DNA from: Candidatus Hebobacteria bacterium
GTDB lineage: Bacteria > Armatimonadota > Hebobacteria > Hebobacterales > Hebobacteraceae
Direction of reading: 5' to 3'
NCBI GenBank assembly: GCA_029821885.1
Contig: JALGXV010000005.1
Coordinates: 1-34,352 of the forward strand
Length of the DNA: 34,352 nucleotides
The notes beneath the pieces are model-generated. The model saw nothing but the letters and a program-made list of their open reading frames with translations, was not told where the DNA came from and made no database searches. This document shows, piece by piece, positions 25,652 to 32,435 of this stretch. Positions within the stretch are counted from its first letter, which is position 1, and the number at the start of each line of letters is the position of its first letter. Made by a program: the position numbers and the translations under genes.

Positions 25652-25834
25652 TCAGTGCGCGGCCTGGATTCTCAGGTCCTTGGTCGCAACTGCCAAATGC
25701 TTGAGCTTCCGCCGCTCTGACAGGTGGCGCTCGATTTCCTCCCGGTGAGCGCACCAGTCCCACGCGTCTTCGTGTCGCACTCGTACGGAGTGCCACCGAT
25801 TCGCCCCACCTGTTAGGTGACGATGGAAACGCAT
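25652..25834 (-). CDS. Putative 60-aa small charged protein
   Basis: ATG 25834 has GGAGGA about 7 nt upstream. The product is His/Arg/Glu-rich (REEIERHLSERRKLKHLAVA) and probably helical, with no recognised family. It is followed at 26 nt by a possible membrane peptide, so the two could form a bicistronic unit reading toward tRNA-Ser. The region 25835-25978 between this and the divergent amidohydrolase has no recognisable promoter pair. Confidence 0.4.
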   Translation of the reverse strand: MRFHRHLTGGANRWHSVRVRHEDAWDWCAHREEIERHLSERRKLKHLAVATKDLRIQAAH

Positions 25835-25978
25835 CTCAGCTTCCTCCGCAGCAGCTACACGCTCCACTTCGCTACACAAGCCCTATTCCACAGAACCCAG
25901 GCGCGCCGGGGCGCCCCGCCCGGCAGGTCGGCCCACACCGATGTCAGAAGGATGCCTGGGAACGGGAGGTAGGCAGAG

Positions 25979-26779
25979 ATGAGAGTTGATGCGCATGTGC
26001 ACTACAGTCCTGAGGATGGCTACCTCGACCGGCTGATTGCAGAGGAGCAGCGCCTGGGCTTCGACAAGGTGTGCGTCAACGGAGCGGACTGGATCGAGCA
26101 CCGCGACGCGAACGATGCAGTCGAGCAATCTATGGCGAAGTACCCTGAGATCGTGGTAGGATTCGCTTACTTCCCCCTCGGCCATCGGGAGTCGGATTCA
26201 GTCCGGGAGTTGCACGAACGCGGCTTCAAGGGGCTGAAGTTCATCCGCCCACCCTCCCGCTACGACGACCGAGACTTCTATCCCGTCTACGAGGCGGCGG
26301 AGGAGTGCGGACTCGTCTGCCTCTTTCACACAGGCATCGTGGCGCGCACGCCGAGGGACCGCGAGCACGACGTTGACAATGATCGACACCGGCCGGTGTA
26401 TCTCGATACCATCGCGAGGGCCTTCCCCACGCTGAAGATCGTCGGGGCTCACCTCGGCAACCCGTGGTATGAGGAAGCGGGTATGGCCTGCCGCTGGAAC
26501 CCGAATCTCTACTTCGATCTCAGCGGTTCGAGTCTGAAGAAGAGGCCGCCCGAGTACTTCCAGTCGATCCTCTGGTGGAGCGAGACCGGGCAGTACCGGG
26601 ACCGCGAGGGACGACACCCGTGGCACAAGATCGTCTTCGGGTCCGACGTGGCGGCCGATCAGATCGCCGATGTGGTAGAGGACTACCAGCGGACGATGGA
26701 TGCAACCGGCGTACGACGGGAGGTGCAAGACGCGGTGTTTGGCGGCACCATGGCGAGACTGCTCGGGATCGAAAGATAG
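25979..26779 (+). CDS. Amidohydrolase-2 family metal-dependent hydrolase
   Basis: 266 aa TIM-barrel hydrolase. The metal-binding HxH is in VDAHVHYS (residues 5-7), later ligands in LFHTGIV, GAHLGNPW and the terminal Asp in VFGSDVAADQ. The layout matches the PF04909 group (decarboxylases/lactone hydrolases); substrate unknown. GGGAGGTAGGCAGAG precedes the ATG. It is the first plus-strand gene, divergent from the small ORFs on the left. Confidence 0.88.
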   Translation: MRVDAHVHYSPEDGYLDRLIAEEQRLGFDKVCVNGADWIEHRDANDAVEQSMAKYPEIVVGFAYFPLGHRESDSVRELHERGFKGLKFIRPPSRYDDRDFYPVYEAAEECGLVCLFHTGIVARTPRDREHDVDNDRHRPVYLDTIARAFPTLKIVGAHLGNPWYEEAGMACRWNPNLYFDLSGSSLKKRPPEYFQSILWWSETGQYRDREGRHPWHKIVFGSDVAADQIADVVEDYQRTMDATGVRREVQDAVFGGTMARLLGIER

Positions 26780-26901
26780 GGGGGGGCGCCTGAGACAGCG
26801 CGAGCCAGCTGCTTCCGGAGCGCTTGGGGAGTGCCTGGCTGCAAGAACAAACAGGGCTTCCCGTCGGTCTAATCAGGCAGGACACCACAAAGGGGGATGA
26901 G

Positions 26902-27399
26902 ATGCCTCGGCGGCGCAAGAAGGCCAGAGGCGACGATAGGTCGGCCGACAAGCCGCGTTCTTCGCGCGATCTGCTGCGAGATGCCCTCTCTGAGATCAGC
27001 GAAGGCAAGCAGGAAGTCGACCGGCGCTACGGCTCGAAGCAACGGCACGTAGACGACTACCGGGAGCAGGTGATCGAGCGCTCTGAGAGAGAGGATGTCT
27101 CGGACGCGCTTATGCGACTCACGGAGGAGACTCACGGCAAGCGAGACCGCCTGCTGCCCGAACAGAGGCAGCGGGTGAGGCTGTCCGGCGAGGCCCTGAG
27201 TCGCGATGAGGCCCAGGACGCGGCTGAGGAGGCGGCGCAGGAGTTCCGGGATGAACTCAAGAAGCGGGGGGGCCGCGAGCGGACCCACTACTACCCCGCG
27301 ACTGAGCGGCAGCAGACTGGCGAGGTAGACCGCACCTACCGCGTCCCGCGCCAGAAGGGCAAGAAGGGCAAGAAGAGAGGCCGTCAGCAGGACCGCTGA
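26902..27399 (+). CDS. Highly charged small protein, unknown function
   Basis: 165 aa, about half of residues Arg, Lys, Glu or Asp; N-terminal MPRRRKKARGDDR and C-terminal KGKKGKKRGRQQDR basic tails, a coiled or disordered Glu/Arg-rich centre. ATG 26902 has AAAGGGGG upstream; the frame opens at 26824 without one. No fold is recognised; nucleic-acid binding is plausible from charge only. The gene lies 122 nt after the amidohydrolase, and I see nothing certain in that gap. Confidence 0.65.
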   Translation: MPRRRKKARGDDRSADKPRSSRDLLRDALSEISEGKQEVDRRYGSKQRHVDDYREQVIERSEREDVSDALMRLTEETHGKRDRLLPEQRQRVRLSGEALSRDEAQDAAEEAAQEFRDELKKRGGRERTHYYPATERQQTGEVDRTYRVPRQKGKKGKKRGRQQDR

Positions 27400-27466
27400 G
27401 GCCCCGCAGGGGCCCCCATGCCCCACCCCAGGCTCTTTGGTGCCTGACGGGACATCGATTCCCGTC
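27400..27466 (+). terminator. Hairpins after the charged-protein gene
   Basis: GGCCCC/GGGGCC (27400-27405 with 27409-27414) and GACGGG/CCCGTC (27446-27451 with 27461-27466) follow the stop codon. Neither has a T-run, so they may be weak or factor-assisted 3' ends. From 27467 to the riboswitch I find no convincing promoter hexamers. Confidence 0.35.
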
Positions 27467-27568
27467 GGCCTATCTCAGAAACACGGCGGGTATGTGGAAC
27501 ACCCCATTAGAAGCGACCGAGGACCGCTGACGCTGGCGTTCCTGGGTCGTTGCTCTTTGATAGCGTGA

Positions 27569-27666
27569 GATGTCCCGATAATGGCAAACCCGTCGAAAGA
27601 CGGGGACGCAAAGCCATGGATCTAAGGCTCTCCGGAGCTAAGACTGCCAGGCTGCCGAAGGAGATC
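27569..27666 (+). promoter_or_regulatory. Cyclic-di-GMP-I (GEMM-I) riboswitch aptamer
   Basis: The core GGCAAACC (27583-27590), the GAAA-capped P2 hairpin CCCGTCGAAAGACGGG (27589-27604), GACGCAAAGCC (27604-27614) and the tetraloop-receptor side (ATCTAAG, 27620-27626), then the P3 hairpin and CTGCCAGGCTGCCGAA (27644-27659), match the GEMM-I/Vc2 layout segment by segment. P1 closes between GATgTCC (27569-27575) and GGAgATC (27660-27666). The family binds c-di-GMP and commonly controls pili, flagella and surface adhesion genes. It is on the same strand as the pilin-like genes that begin about 200 nt downstream, and a strong terminator lies between. Confidence 0.95.
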
Positions 27667-27679
27667 TGGTTGAATCTCC
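27660..27679 (+). promoter_or_regulatory. Alternative hairpin competing with riboswitch P1
   Basis: GGAGAT (27660-27665), the 3' strand of aptamer P1, can instead pair perfectly with ATCTCC (27674-27679). The two structures are mutually exclusive. Downstream CCCCC/GGGGG (27680-27695 region) and CTCCCC/GGGGAG (27676-27681/27705-27710) pairings are available when P1 is formed. How this connects to the terminator at 27752 is not evident. Confidence 0.5.
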
Positions 27680-27751
27680 CCCCCTTGACAGGGGGTGGCG
27701 GCCCGGGGAGCCGATCGACCTGGTCTTCTTTTCTGTGTGTTCGCGTTAAGC

Positions 27752-27798
27752 AAGACCCGTTCTGAGAGGCCGTGAGGCTCTCCGGGACGGGTCTTTTT
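27752..27798 (+). terminator. Strong intrinsic terminator upstream of the pilin-like genes
   Basis: AAGACCCGT (27752-27760) pairs with ACGGGTCTT (27787-27795), with an inner GAGAG..CTCTC stem and a short loop, followed by a T run to 27798. It separates the c-di-GMP aptamer from the first gene and is its probable expression platform. Alternatively it merely ends an unregulated short RNA. Confidence 0.9.
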
Positions 27799-27868
27799 CG
27801 TTTGCGCATGTTAACTAAGCTGACCGACCATGGAACAAGTACCGTCAAAAGCGAGAGCAGGCGGCTCG

Positions 27869-28381
27869 ATGAAGGCACGGCGGCGAGCAGCACGCAGCCC
27901 TGGGTATCGGCACGCGGCTGCCACAATGCCCGGTTTGCTACTGGCAGCGGGCGTGGCGGTCATTCTCCTTTCGCTGCCGGCCGGCGCCGATTCGGCCAGG
28001 CTGACGCTGGACGTCGCTGCGCTCTCCTTCCCGTCCGCAGATCCGGACTCTGTCCCACAGGTCAGCGCGATCGAGAATCCGGTGACGGTGGAGGTCACGG
28101 TTCGGTCGGGCAGTCCGTCGATCGTCGACCTGACCGTGCTCTCCTCTGGAGACCTGCGATCGGGGGCCGATGTCATCCCGATCGACCGCGTGAGTTGGAC
28201 GGCGAACGGCGATGGGTTCACATCGGGCGTGCTCAGCAGAGCTGACCCGCAGCCCGTCGGGCAGTGGTTCGGCAAGAGAGTGAACGCAGCTGGCAGTCTT
28301 TGGTTTCAGCTGGAGAACTCGTGGGACTATGCCACGGGCTCCTACAGTCAGACTGTTGTATATACCCTGGTCGCGTACTGA
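27869..28381 (+). CDS. Secreted pilin-like subunit 1
   Basis: 170 aa from ATG 27869 (AGGCGG 4 nt upstream); an ATG at 27830 in the same frame would add 13 residues without a ribosome site. A basic n-region and hydrophobic stretch (PGLLLAAGVAVILLSLPAGA) form a long signal peptide. The mature part is a beta-rich domain of about 130 residues sharing with the next gene ADPD-V, ENPV-V-V, SW/TW-TA-G-GF and the terminal NSWDY--GSYSQTVVYTL. The C-terminal alternating hydrophobic strand resembles subunits of archaic chaperone-usher fibres and spore-coat-U-like proteins. It is the first gene behind the riboswitch-terminator. Confidence 0.75.
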   Translation: MKARRRAARSPGYRHAAATMPGLLLAAGVAVILLSLPAGADSARLTLDVAALSFPSADPDSVPQVSAIENPVTVEVTVRSGSPSIVDLTVLSSGDLRSGADVIPIDRVSWTANGDGFTSGVLSRADPQPVGQWFGKRVNAAGSLWFQLENSWDYATGSYSQTVVYTLVAY

Positions 28382-28415
28382 CCAGATTGAAGATCCTTAG
28401 AGTGGAGGGTGAGAG

Positions 28416-28922
28416 ATGAGAAAGCTGATAGGTGCAACGATAGTAGCGGTCGCCTACGTTGCGCTCATATGCGCGGGCACGCCCGCGGGAGCTGCAACAG
28501 ATCAGCAGACGTTGACGATCAACGCCACCGTGTCGGCGAAGGCGAAGCTGACGCTTGGCGTGGCGGCCATCAACTTCGGAGACGCCGATCCGGATGTCGT
28601 GGCGTCCATAGCGGCCGGCGAGAACCCGGTTTCCGTGACGGTGAAGGCACAGACTGCCGCTGCGTCCGCGGTGACGCTGACCGTGCAGGCCAACGGCGAT
28701 CTCGACTCCGGCACTGACACGATCGCCATCACAAATGTCACATGGACCGCGACAGGAGCCGGCTTCGCGGGCGGCACGATGGATACCGTCGCCCAGTCGG
28801 CTGGTTCCTGGACCGGCCCCGGCCGCAGAGACGGCACGTTCTCCTACTGGCTGGCCAATAGCTGGGACTACCCGCCGGGGAGTTACTCGCAGACGGTCGT
28901 CTACACGCTGACCGCACCGTAG
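28416..28922 (+). CDS. Secreted pilin-like subunit 2
   Basis: 168 aa, paralogue of the preceding gene. Signal peptide 1-26 (cleavage after AGA), then a Thr/Ala/Val-rich beta domain with TINATVSAKAKLTLGVAAINFG, GENPVSVTVKA and the closing WLANSWDYPPGSYSQTVVYTLTAP. GGAGGGTGAGAG precedes the ATG, a better ribosome site than that of subunit 1. The gap to gene 1 is 34 nt. I infer a surface-fibre subunit from the pair, the Thr-rich beta composition and the adjacent chaperone and usher candidates; no direct family match was made. Confidence 0.75.
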   Translation: MRKLIGATIVAVAYVALICAGTPAGAATDQQTLTINATVSAKAKLTLGVAAINFGDADPDVVASIAAGENPVSVTVKAQTAAASAVTLTVQANGDLDSGTDTIAITNVTWTATGAGFAGGTMDTVAQSAGSWTGPGRRDGTFSYWLANSWDYPPGSYSQTVVYTLTAP

Positions 28923-28946
28923 CCCGCCCCCGTGGCTAACGCCCTA

Positions 28947-28986
28947 TGTGCCGGAGGCGGAGCGCGGAAGCGCCGCCTCCGGCACA
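28947..28986 (+). other. Long perfect intercistronic hairpin
   Basis: TGTGCCGGAGGCGG (28947-28960) pairs perfectly over 14 bp with CCGCCTCCGGCACA (28973-28986); the loop adds CGC-GGAA-GCG. No T-run follows. It sits between the second pilin-like gene and the chaperone gene, where such hairpins often stabilise or process the upstream mRNA. A second small TCCCC/GGGGA hairpin ends just before the chaperone ribosome site. Confidence 0.85.
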
Positions 28987-29033
28987 GGGGCGACTGAGTC
29001 CCCAACAGATGGGGAGTCAGGAGGCTCGAGAGA

Positions 29034-29873
29034 ATGTTCAGAGTCATGACTGGTTACATACTGAGTGGTCTCGTGGTAGGCGCCATGCTCGTCCTGTCCG
29101 GCGGCACGGCGGCTGCAGGAGTGTGCTCCTTTGAGGTGTCTCCTCTGACGATGGAGATACAGATCGAGCCCGGCCGTGCCTACACGGGCACCATCGATGT
29201 CACGAACACGGGTGAAGAGGCCGAGCACATCCATGTCTACTCCCAAGACTGGACCCTGAAGCCAGATGGCGTCGTTGTGTTTCTTCCTGCCGGCAAGACT
29301 CCGGGATCGGCCAGCACCTGGGTGCAGCTCATCCCGAGCGAACTCGACCTCGAGCCGGGTCAGACGCAGCGGGTGCGGTATACGATCCGCGTTCCGACCC
29401 AGGCCGCCGGCGAAGCGCGTACTGCAGTGATACTTGAAGCCGAACCACGGGAGCTGTCGATGCCCGGAGGCCCATCCCGCCTGGTCCCGCGGATCGGCAC
29501 GATCATATACGTCCAGTGCGGACCGAAGGACCCTGCGCGGGTACGCGCGGTCCGGTTCGATGTTGACCGGAGCGGGGGCACACTGGCCGTCGAGAACCTC
29601 GGAACGTCCCATCTCCGCTTCAAGGGATATCTTGAGATCCGGGATCAGCGAGGTGCGCTCGTGCGACGCCAGGACCTGAACCCATTCGTCGTTCTGCCCG
29701 CCCCCTTCAACCGCCGCAGTGGGCGACTCGGCCCGGAGGTCCTGTCTGGATTGCCCGCCGGGCGCTATCAGATCACGGCCATCCTCGACCATGGCGGAGA
29801 TGCTCTGCTCGGTGCCCGAATTGAGACCGAACTCGGGCCGGAGCCGCCGATTCAGGTGGCCGGTGAGCCATGA
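29034..29873 (+). CDS. PapD-like periplasmic chaperone
   Basis: 279 aa, signal peptide 1-28. Residues 31-137 read as the N-terminal Ig domain of pilus chaperones: SFEVSPLTMEIQIEPGRAYTG, IDVTNTGEEAEHIHVY, STWVQLIPSELDLEPGQTQRV, YTIRVP and ARTAVILEAEP. The second half (150-279) is a second beta domain with less resemblance. AGGAGG lies 9 nt before ATG 29034; the stop overlaps the usher-like start (ATGA). The length is slightly more than that of classical FGS/FGL chaperones (about 230-250). Function as a subunit chaperone is inferred from domain and context. Confidence 0.75.
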   Translation: MFRVMTGYILSGLVVGAMLVLSGGTAAAGVCSFEVSPLTMEIQIEPGRAYTGTIDVTNTGEEAEHIHVYSQDWTLKPDGVVVFLPAGKTPGSASTWVQLIPSELDLEPGQTQRVRYTIRVPTQAAGEARTAVILEAEPRELSMPGGPSRLVPRIGTIIYVQCGPKDPARVRAVRFDVDRSGGTLAVENLGTSHLRFKGYLEIRDQRGALVRRQDLNPFVVLPAPFNRRSGRLGPEVLSGLPAGRYQITAILDHGGDALLGARIETELGPEPPIQVAGEP

Positions 29874-32095
29874 TGTCTCGGGCCGCAGGCACAGCTCTCG
29901 GGGTGCTGTTTCTCGCCTGCGTCGGACTGCCTGCACTATCCGATGAGGCGATCCCGGAGCGACGGCCGGCCCACCAGCAAGCATTCAAGCTGCCGGAGCC
30001 GCGCGACCTCGGCGACGGCCCGAGATTCCCACTTTCTGAGCTGGGGGCTCGGTTCGGTATCATCGTCACCGTTGTCGACGAGAACGTCCACATCATCCAC
30101 CGCGACGGGAGCGAGCTCAGGCTAAGGGCGTCCTCACCCGGCGAGAGACCACTGGAACTGGGGAAGGCAGAGATTCTGGTCAGCAATGCCGACGTCTGGG
30201 CTCGCGCCAAGGATGTGCCGCGACTGCTAGGACTTCCGGGAACACTGGATGCTGACGCACGAGAGATGACGGTGAGCCTGCCGCCGGACGAGGCACAGCC
30301 GGTGGAAACCTTCCTGGTGGCGAAGCCGGTGGTTCTTTCAGCTCCTCGGAAGCGCGGGCAAACCGCGCGAGCAAGACGGCCGCGCCCCGACAGCCGCGCG
30401 GGCAGGGATAGCTCCGGCCTGGTCACCGAGGTGATGACCGGCGACACGAGTCTCGGCGTTTCGCACTTGTCCCTCCTCAACAGCCCGGGCATGACCGGCG
30501 TCTACCAGCAGGTAACCAGGCCCGCCTCCTCGGATGCCCACCGCACCAGTCGGGACCTCGACCCGCAGTCACCGGTCCGGCACACGGTGGCCCAGTTCTC
30601 AATGGAGATGCACGAAGAGGACCGAGTCTACGCCGCGGGAGACGTGTTCGATCCCCTCTGCGGGACGGCCACCGGCTTCGAGATGCGCACCGCGGTGAAC
30701 GAGGATGCCTGGATTGGCGCCGCGGTCCTTGTGCCCAATGATTCCGTGCGAGAGGATGCGGAAGGTCAGGTCTCCCTGCGAGCCGCGGCCCCAGTCGGGC
30801 CGCACGTGAGCACGGATCTGGCGGTCTCGCTGGATGGTTCGTACAGCCTCTCAGGTCAGTGGCGGCGAGGCAGCACCGCGCTTCGCTCCTCCATCCTCGA
30901 CCGCGCTGACCTCTCTCGGCGCGACGTCTCAGTCGAGCATCAGATCGCCCGGTCAATCCGAGGGTATGCCCGCTCCTCCGAGCTGCAAGGCCTGTACGGA
31001 GCGCGTGCCGATCTCCTGGGTGCGGAGTGGCGACTCGGGAAGGCGCGTCTCGCGCTCGAGCGGACGCGGGGTGTCTCTGGCGACGAGGTCTGGGGCACCG
31101 ACGCCGTCTCCATGTCTCTCCTCCGGGGCCGCTCCGCCAGTACCATCAGGTACCTTGTGCCGCGCGAGGCGGACGGCAGATCCGGGCTCGAATGGTTCGT
31201 CAGCCGATTTCATCCCTCTGGCAGGCAGGTCTTCTTCAGCTCCTCGGCCCCAAGCACTGGAACGGCTCCGACTGACCGCACCTATCGTGTCGGGACATCA
31301 TGGCCCGTCGGGCAGGGCCTGCGGCTGCGCGCCGCTCTGGGATGGGACAGCGAGGAGCTGCACCCGGAGGCCAAGATGGAGTGGCGTCCCTCGCGGGACA
31401 AGGTCATCACACTCCAGTATGGGCCGTTCGACATGGATGCATCGGGCGGCGCCCTCGACACGGCCATCGTGCTCCAGGCCAGCATGGCCTTCGGCGGCAC
31501 GGCCCGCGAGCCGCATGGCACCGGTCGCGTGGTGGGTCAAGTCAGAGATGACAGCGGCCAAGGAGTCGGGGACGTGGCCGTCGTGCTCGAAGAAGTGACC
31601 GTGACCTTCACGCGATCCGATGGGACCTTTGAGTTCCGCGGCGTCAAGCCCGGCCGCCAGATCGTCAAGATCGACGACAACAGGCTCCACGCCGACCTCG
31701 GCGGCCAGTTGCGGCCCCGCGTCGTGTTCGTGAGCGAGAACGGGACCGAGAGCGCCGACTTCGTGGTGACTCGGCTCTGTCGCATATCGGGCGGGGTCTA
31801 TGTCCGATCGGCCGACGGCACACTACGCGAACCATTGCCAGATGCCGTCGTGCAGCTCAGCGACGGCCGCCTCGCGAGAACCAACAGCCAGGGGCGCTAC
31901 AGCTTCGTCGGCCTTGGGCCGGGCCGCTACACCGTTTCGCTTGCCTCCAGCATGGACGTCTCGACCCTGCGCCCGCTGGCGCCAACATCCTGGTCGTTCA
32001 GGTTGCAGCCGGGCGACGAGGTCGACGGCGCCGACTTCACCTTCGAGCGTAGAGAACGGCCTGTCATCTTCGGCTTCCTCACAACCGAGCAGTAG
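29870..32095 (+). CDS. Usher-like outer-membrane protein, highly divergent
   Basis: 741 aa. Signal peptide 1-24. Residues 51-138 (PLSELGARFGIIVTVVDENV, then LELGKAEILVSNADVW and DVPRLLGLPGTLD) resemble a copper amine oxidase N-terminal-like stalk domain. A Pro/Arg-rich linker (160-185) leads to a beta-strand-rich central region (about 240-545) with the GDVFDPLCGTATGFEMRTA motif and alternating polar/apolar strands like an outer-membrane barrel. Two carboxypeptidase-regulatory/SpaA-like beta domains (about 551-635 and 636-725; SDGTFEFRGVKPGR, NSQGRYSFVGLGPGRY) close the protein. This could be a fibre usher, reduced and rearranged compared with FimD/PapC (about 800-850 aa), or an anchored adhesin. 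It is coupled to the chaperone by a 4-nt overlap. Confidence 0.7.
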   Translation: MMSRAAGTALGVLFLACVGLPALSDEAIPERRPAHQQAFKLPEPRDLGDGPRFPLSELGARFGIIVTVVDENVHIIHRDGSELRLRASSPGERPLELGKAEILVSNADVWARAKDVPRLLGLPGTLDADAREMTVSLPPDEAQPVETFLVAKPVVLSAPRKRGQTARARRPRPDSRAGRDSSGLVTEVMTGDTSLGVSHLSLLNSPGMTGVYQQVTRPASSDAHRTSRDLDPQSPVRHTVAQFSMEMHEEDRVYAAGDVFDPLCGTATGFEMRTAVNEDAWIGAAVLVPNDSVREDAEGQVSLRAAAPVGPHVSTDLAVSLDGSYSLSGQWRRGSTALRSSILDRADLSRRDVSVEHQIARSIRGYARSSELQGLYGARADLLGAEWRLGKARLALERTRGVSGDEVWGTDAVSMSLLRGRSASTIRYLVPREADGRSGLEWFVSRFHPSGRQVFFSSSAPSTGTAPTDRTYRVGTSWPVGQGLRLRAALGWDSEELHPEAKMEWRPSRDKVITLQYGPFDMDASGGALDTAIVLQASMAFGGTAREPHGTGRVVGQVRDDSGQGVGDVAVVLEEVTVTFTRSDGTFEFRGVKPGRQIVKIDDNRLHADLGGQLRPRVVFVSENGTESADFVVTRLCRISGGVYVRSADGTLREPLPDAVVQLSDGRLARTNSQGRYSFVGLGPGRYTVSLASSMDVSTLRPLAPTSWSFRLQPGDEVDGADFTFERRERPVIFGFLTTEQ

Positions 32096-32435
32096 GTCCG
32101 GCGCGATTCACCCTCCTATCAGTCGCTCGCACGCGGTGTCGGTATGTCCACGCGAACCTACCCCCTCGCCAATCTGAGCTTGTGCTCCCTCGAGTAGTGG
32201 TACTACAGGAGGCCTTCGCAGGCAAGACGAAGAAGGCTACCTCGGAGGAGGCAGGCGGCAATGCCACAGGACCATCCTGTCGGCACCGGTGTGACGCGCC
32301 TACTGGTCCGAGCGGGCGCCGCGGCACCCGCAACTGCACGACCTCCCTCCTTCCAACGCGCCCGTCTGCAGGTTCCCACCTTCCTCGCAGCCCGAGGTGA
32401 GAGCGATCGAAGAGGAGCAGCACAGGTCGAGGACC
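32096..32435 (+). other. 340-nt gap with no convincing gene
   Basis: Between the usher-like gene and the last gene. Several short ORFs open here but none has both a good ribosome site and protein-like composition. A small GTAGT/ACTAC inverted repeat lies near 32195-32207 and could belong to a promoter or 5' leader of the following gene; no clear terminator for the pilus operon is visible. Confidence 0.5.

Noticed and set aside
27573-27580. CCGATAA resembling a sigma-28 -10 element
   Set aside because: No TAAA at the proper distance upstream, and the bases belong to the riboswitch 5' strand.
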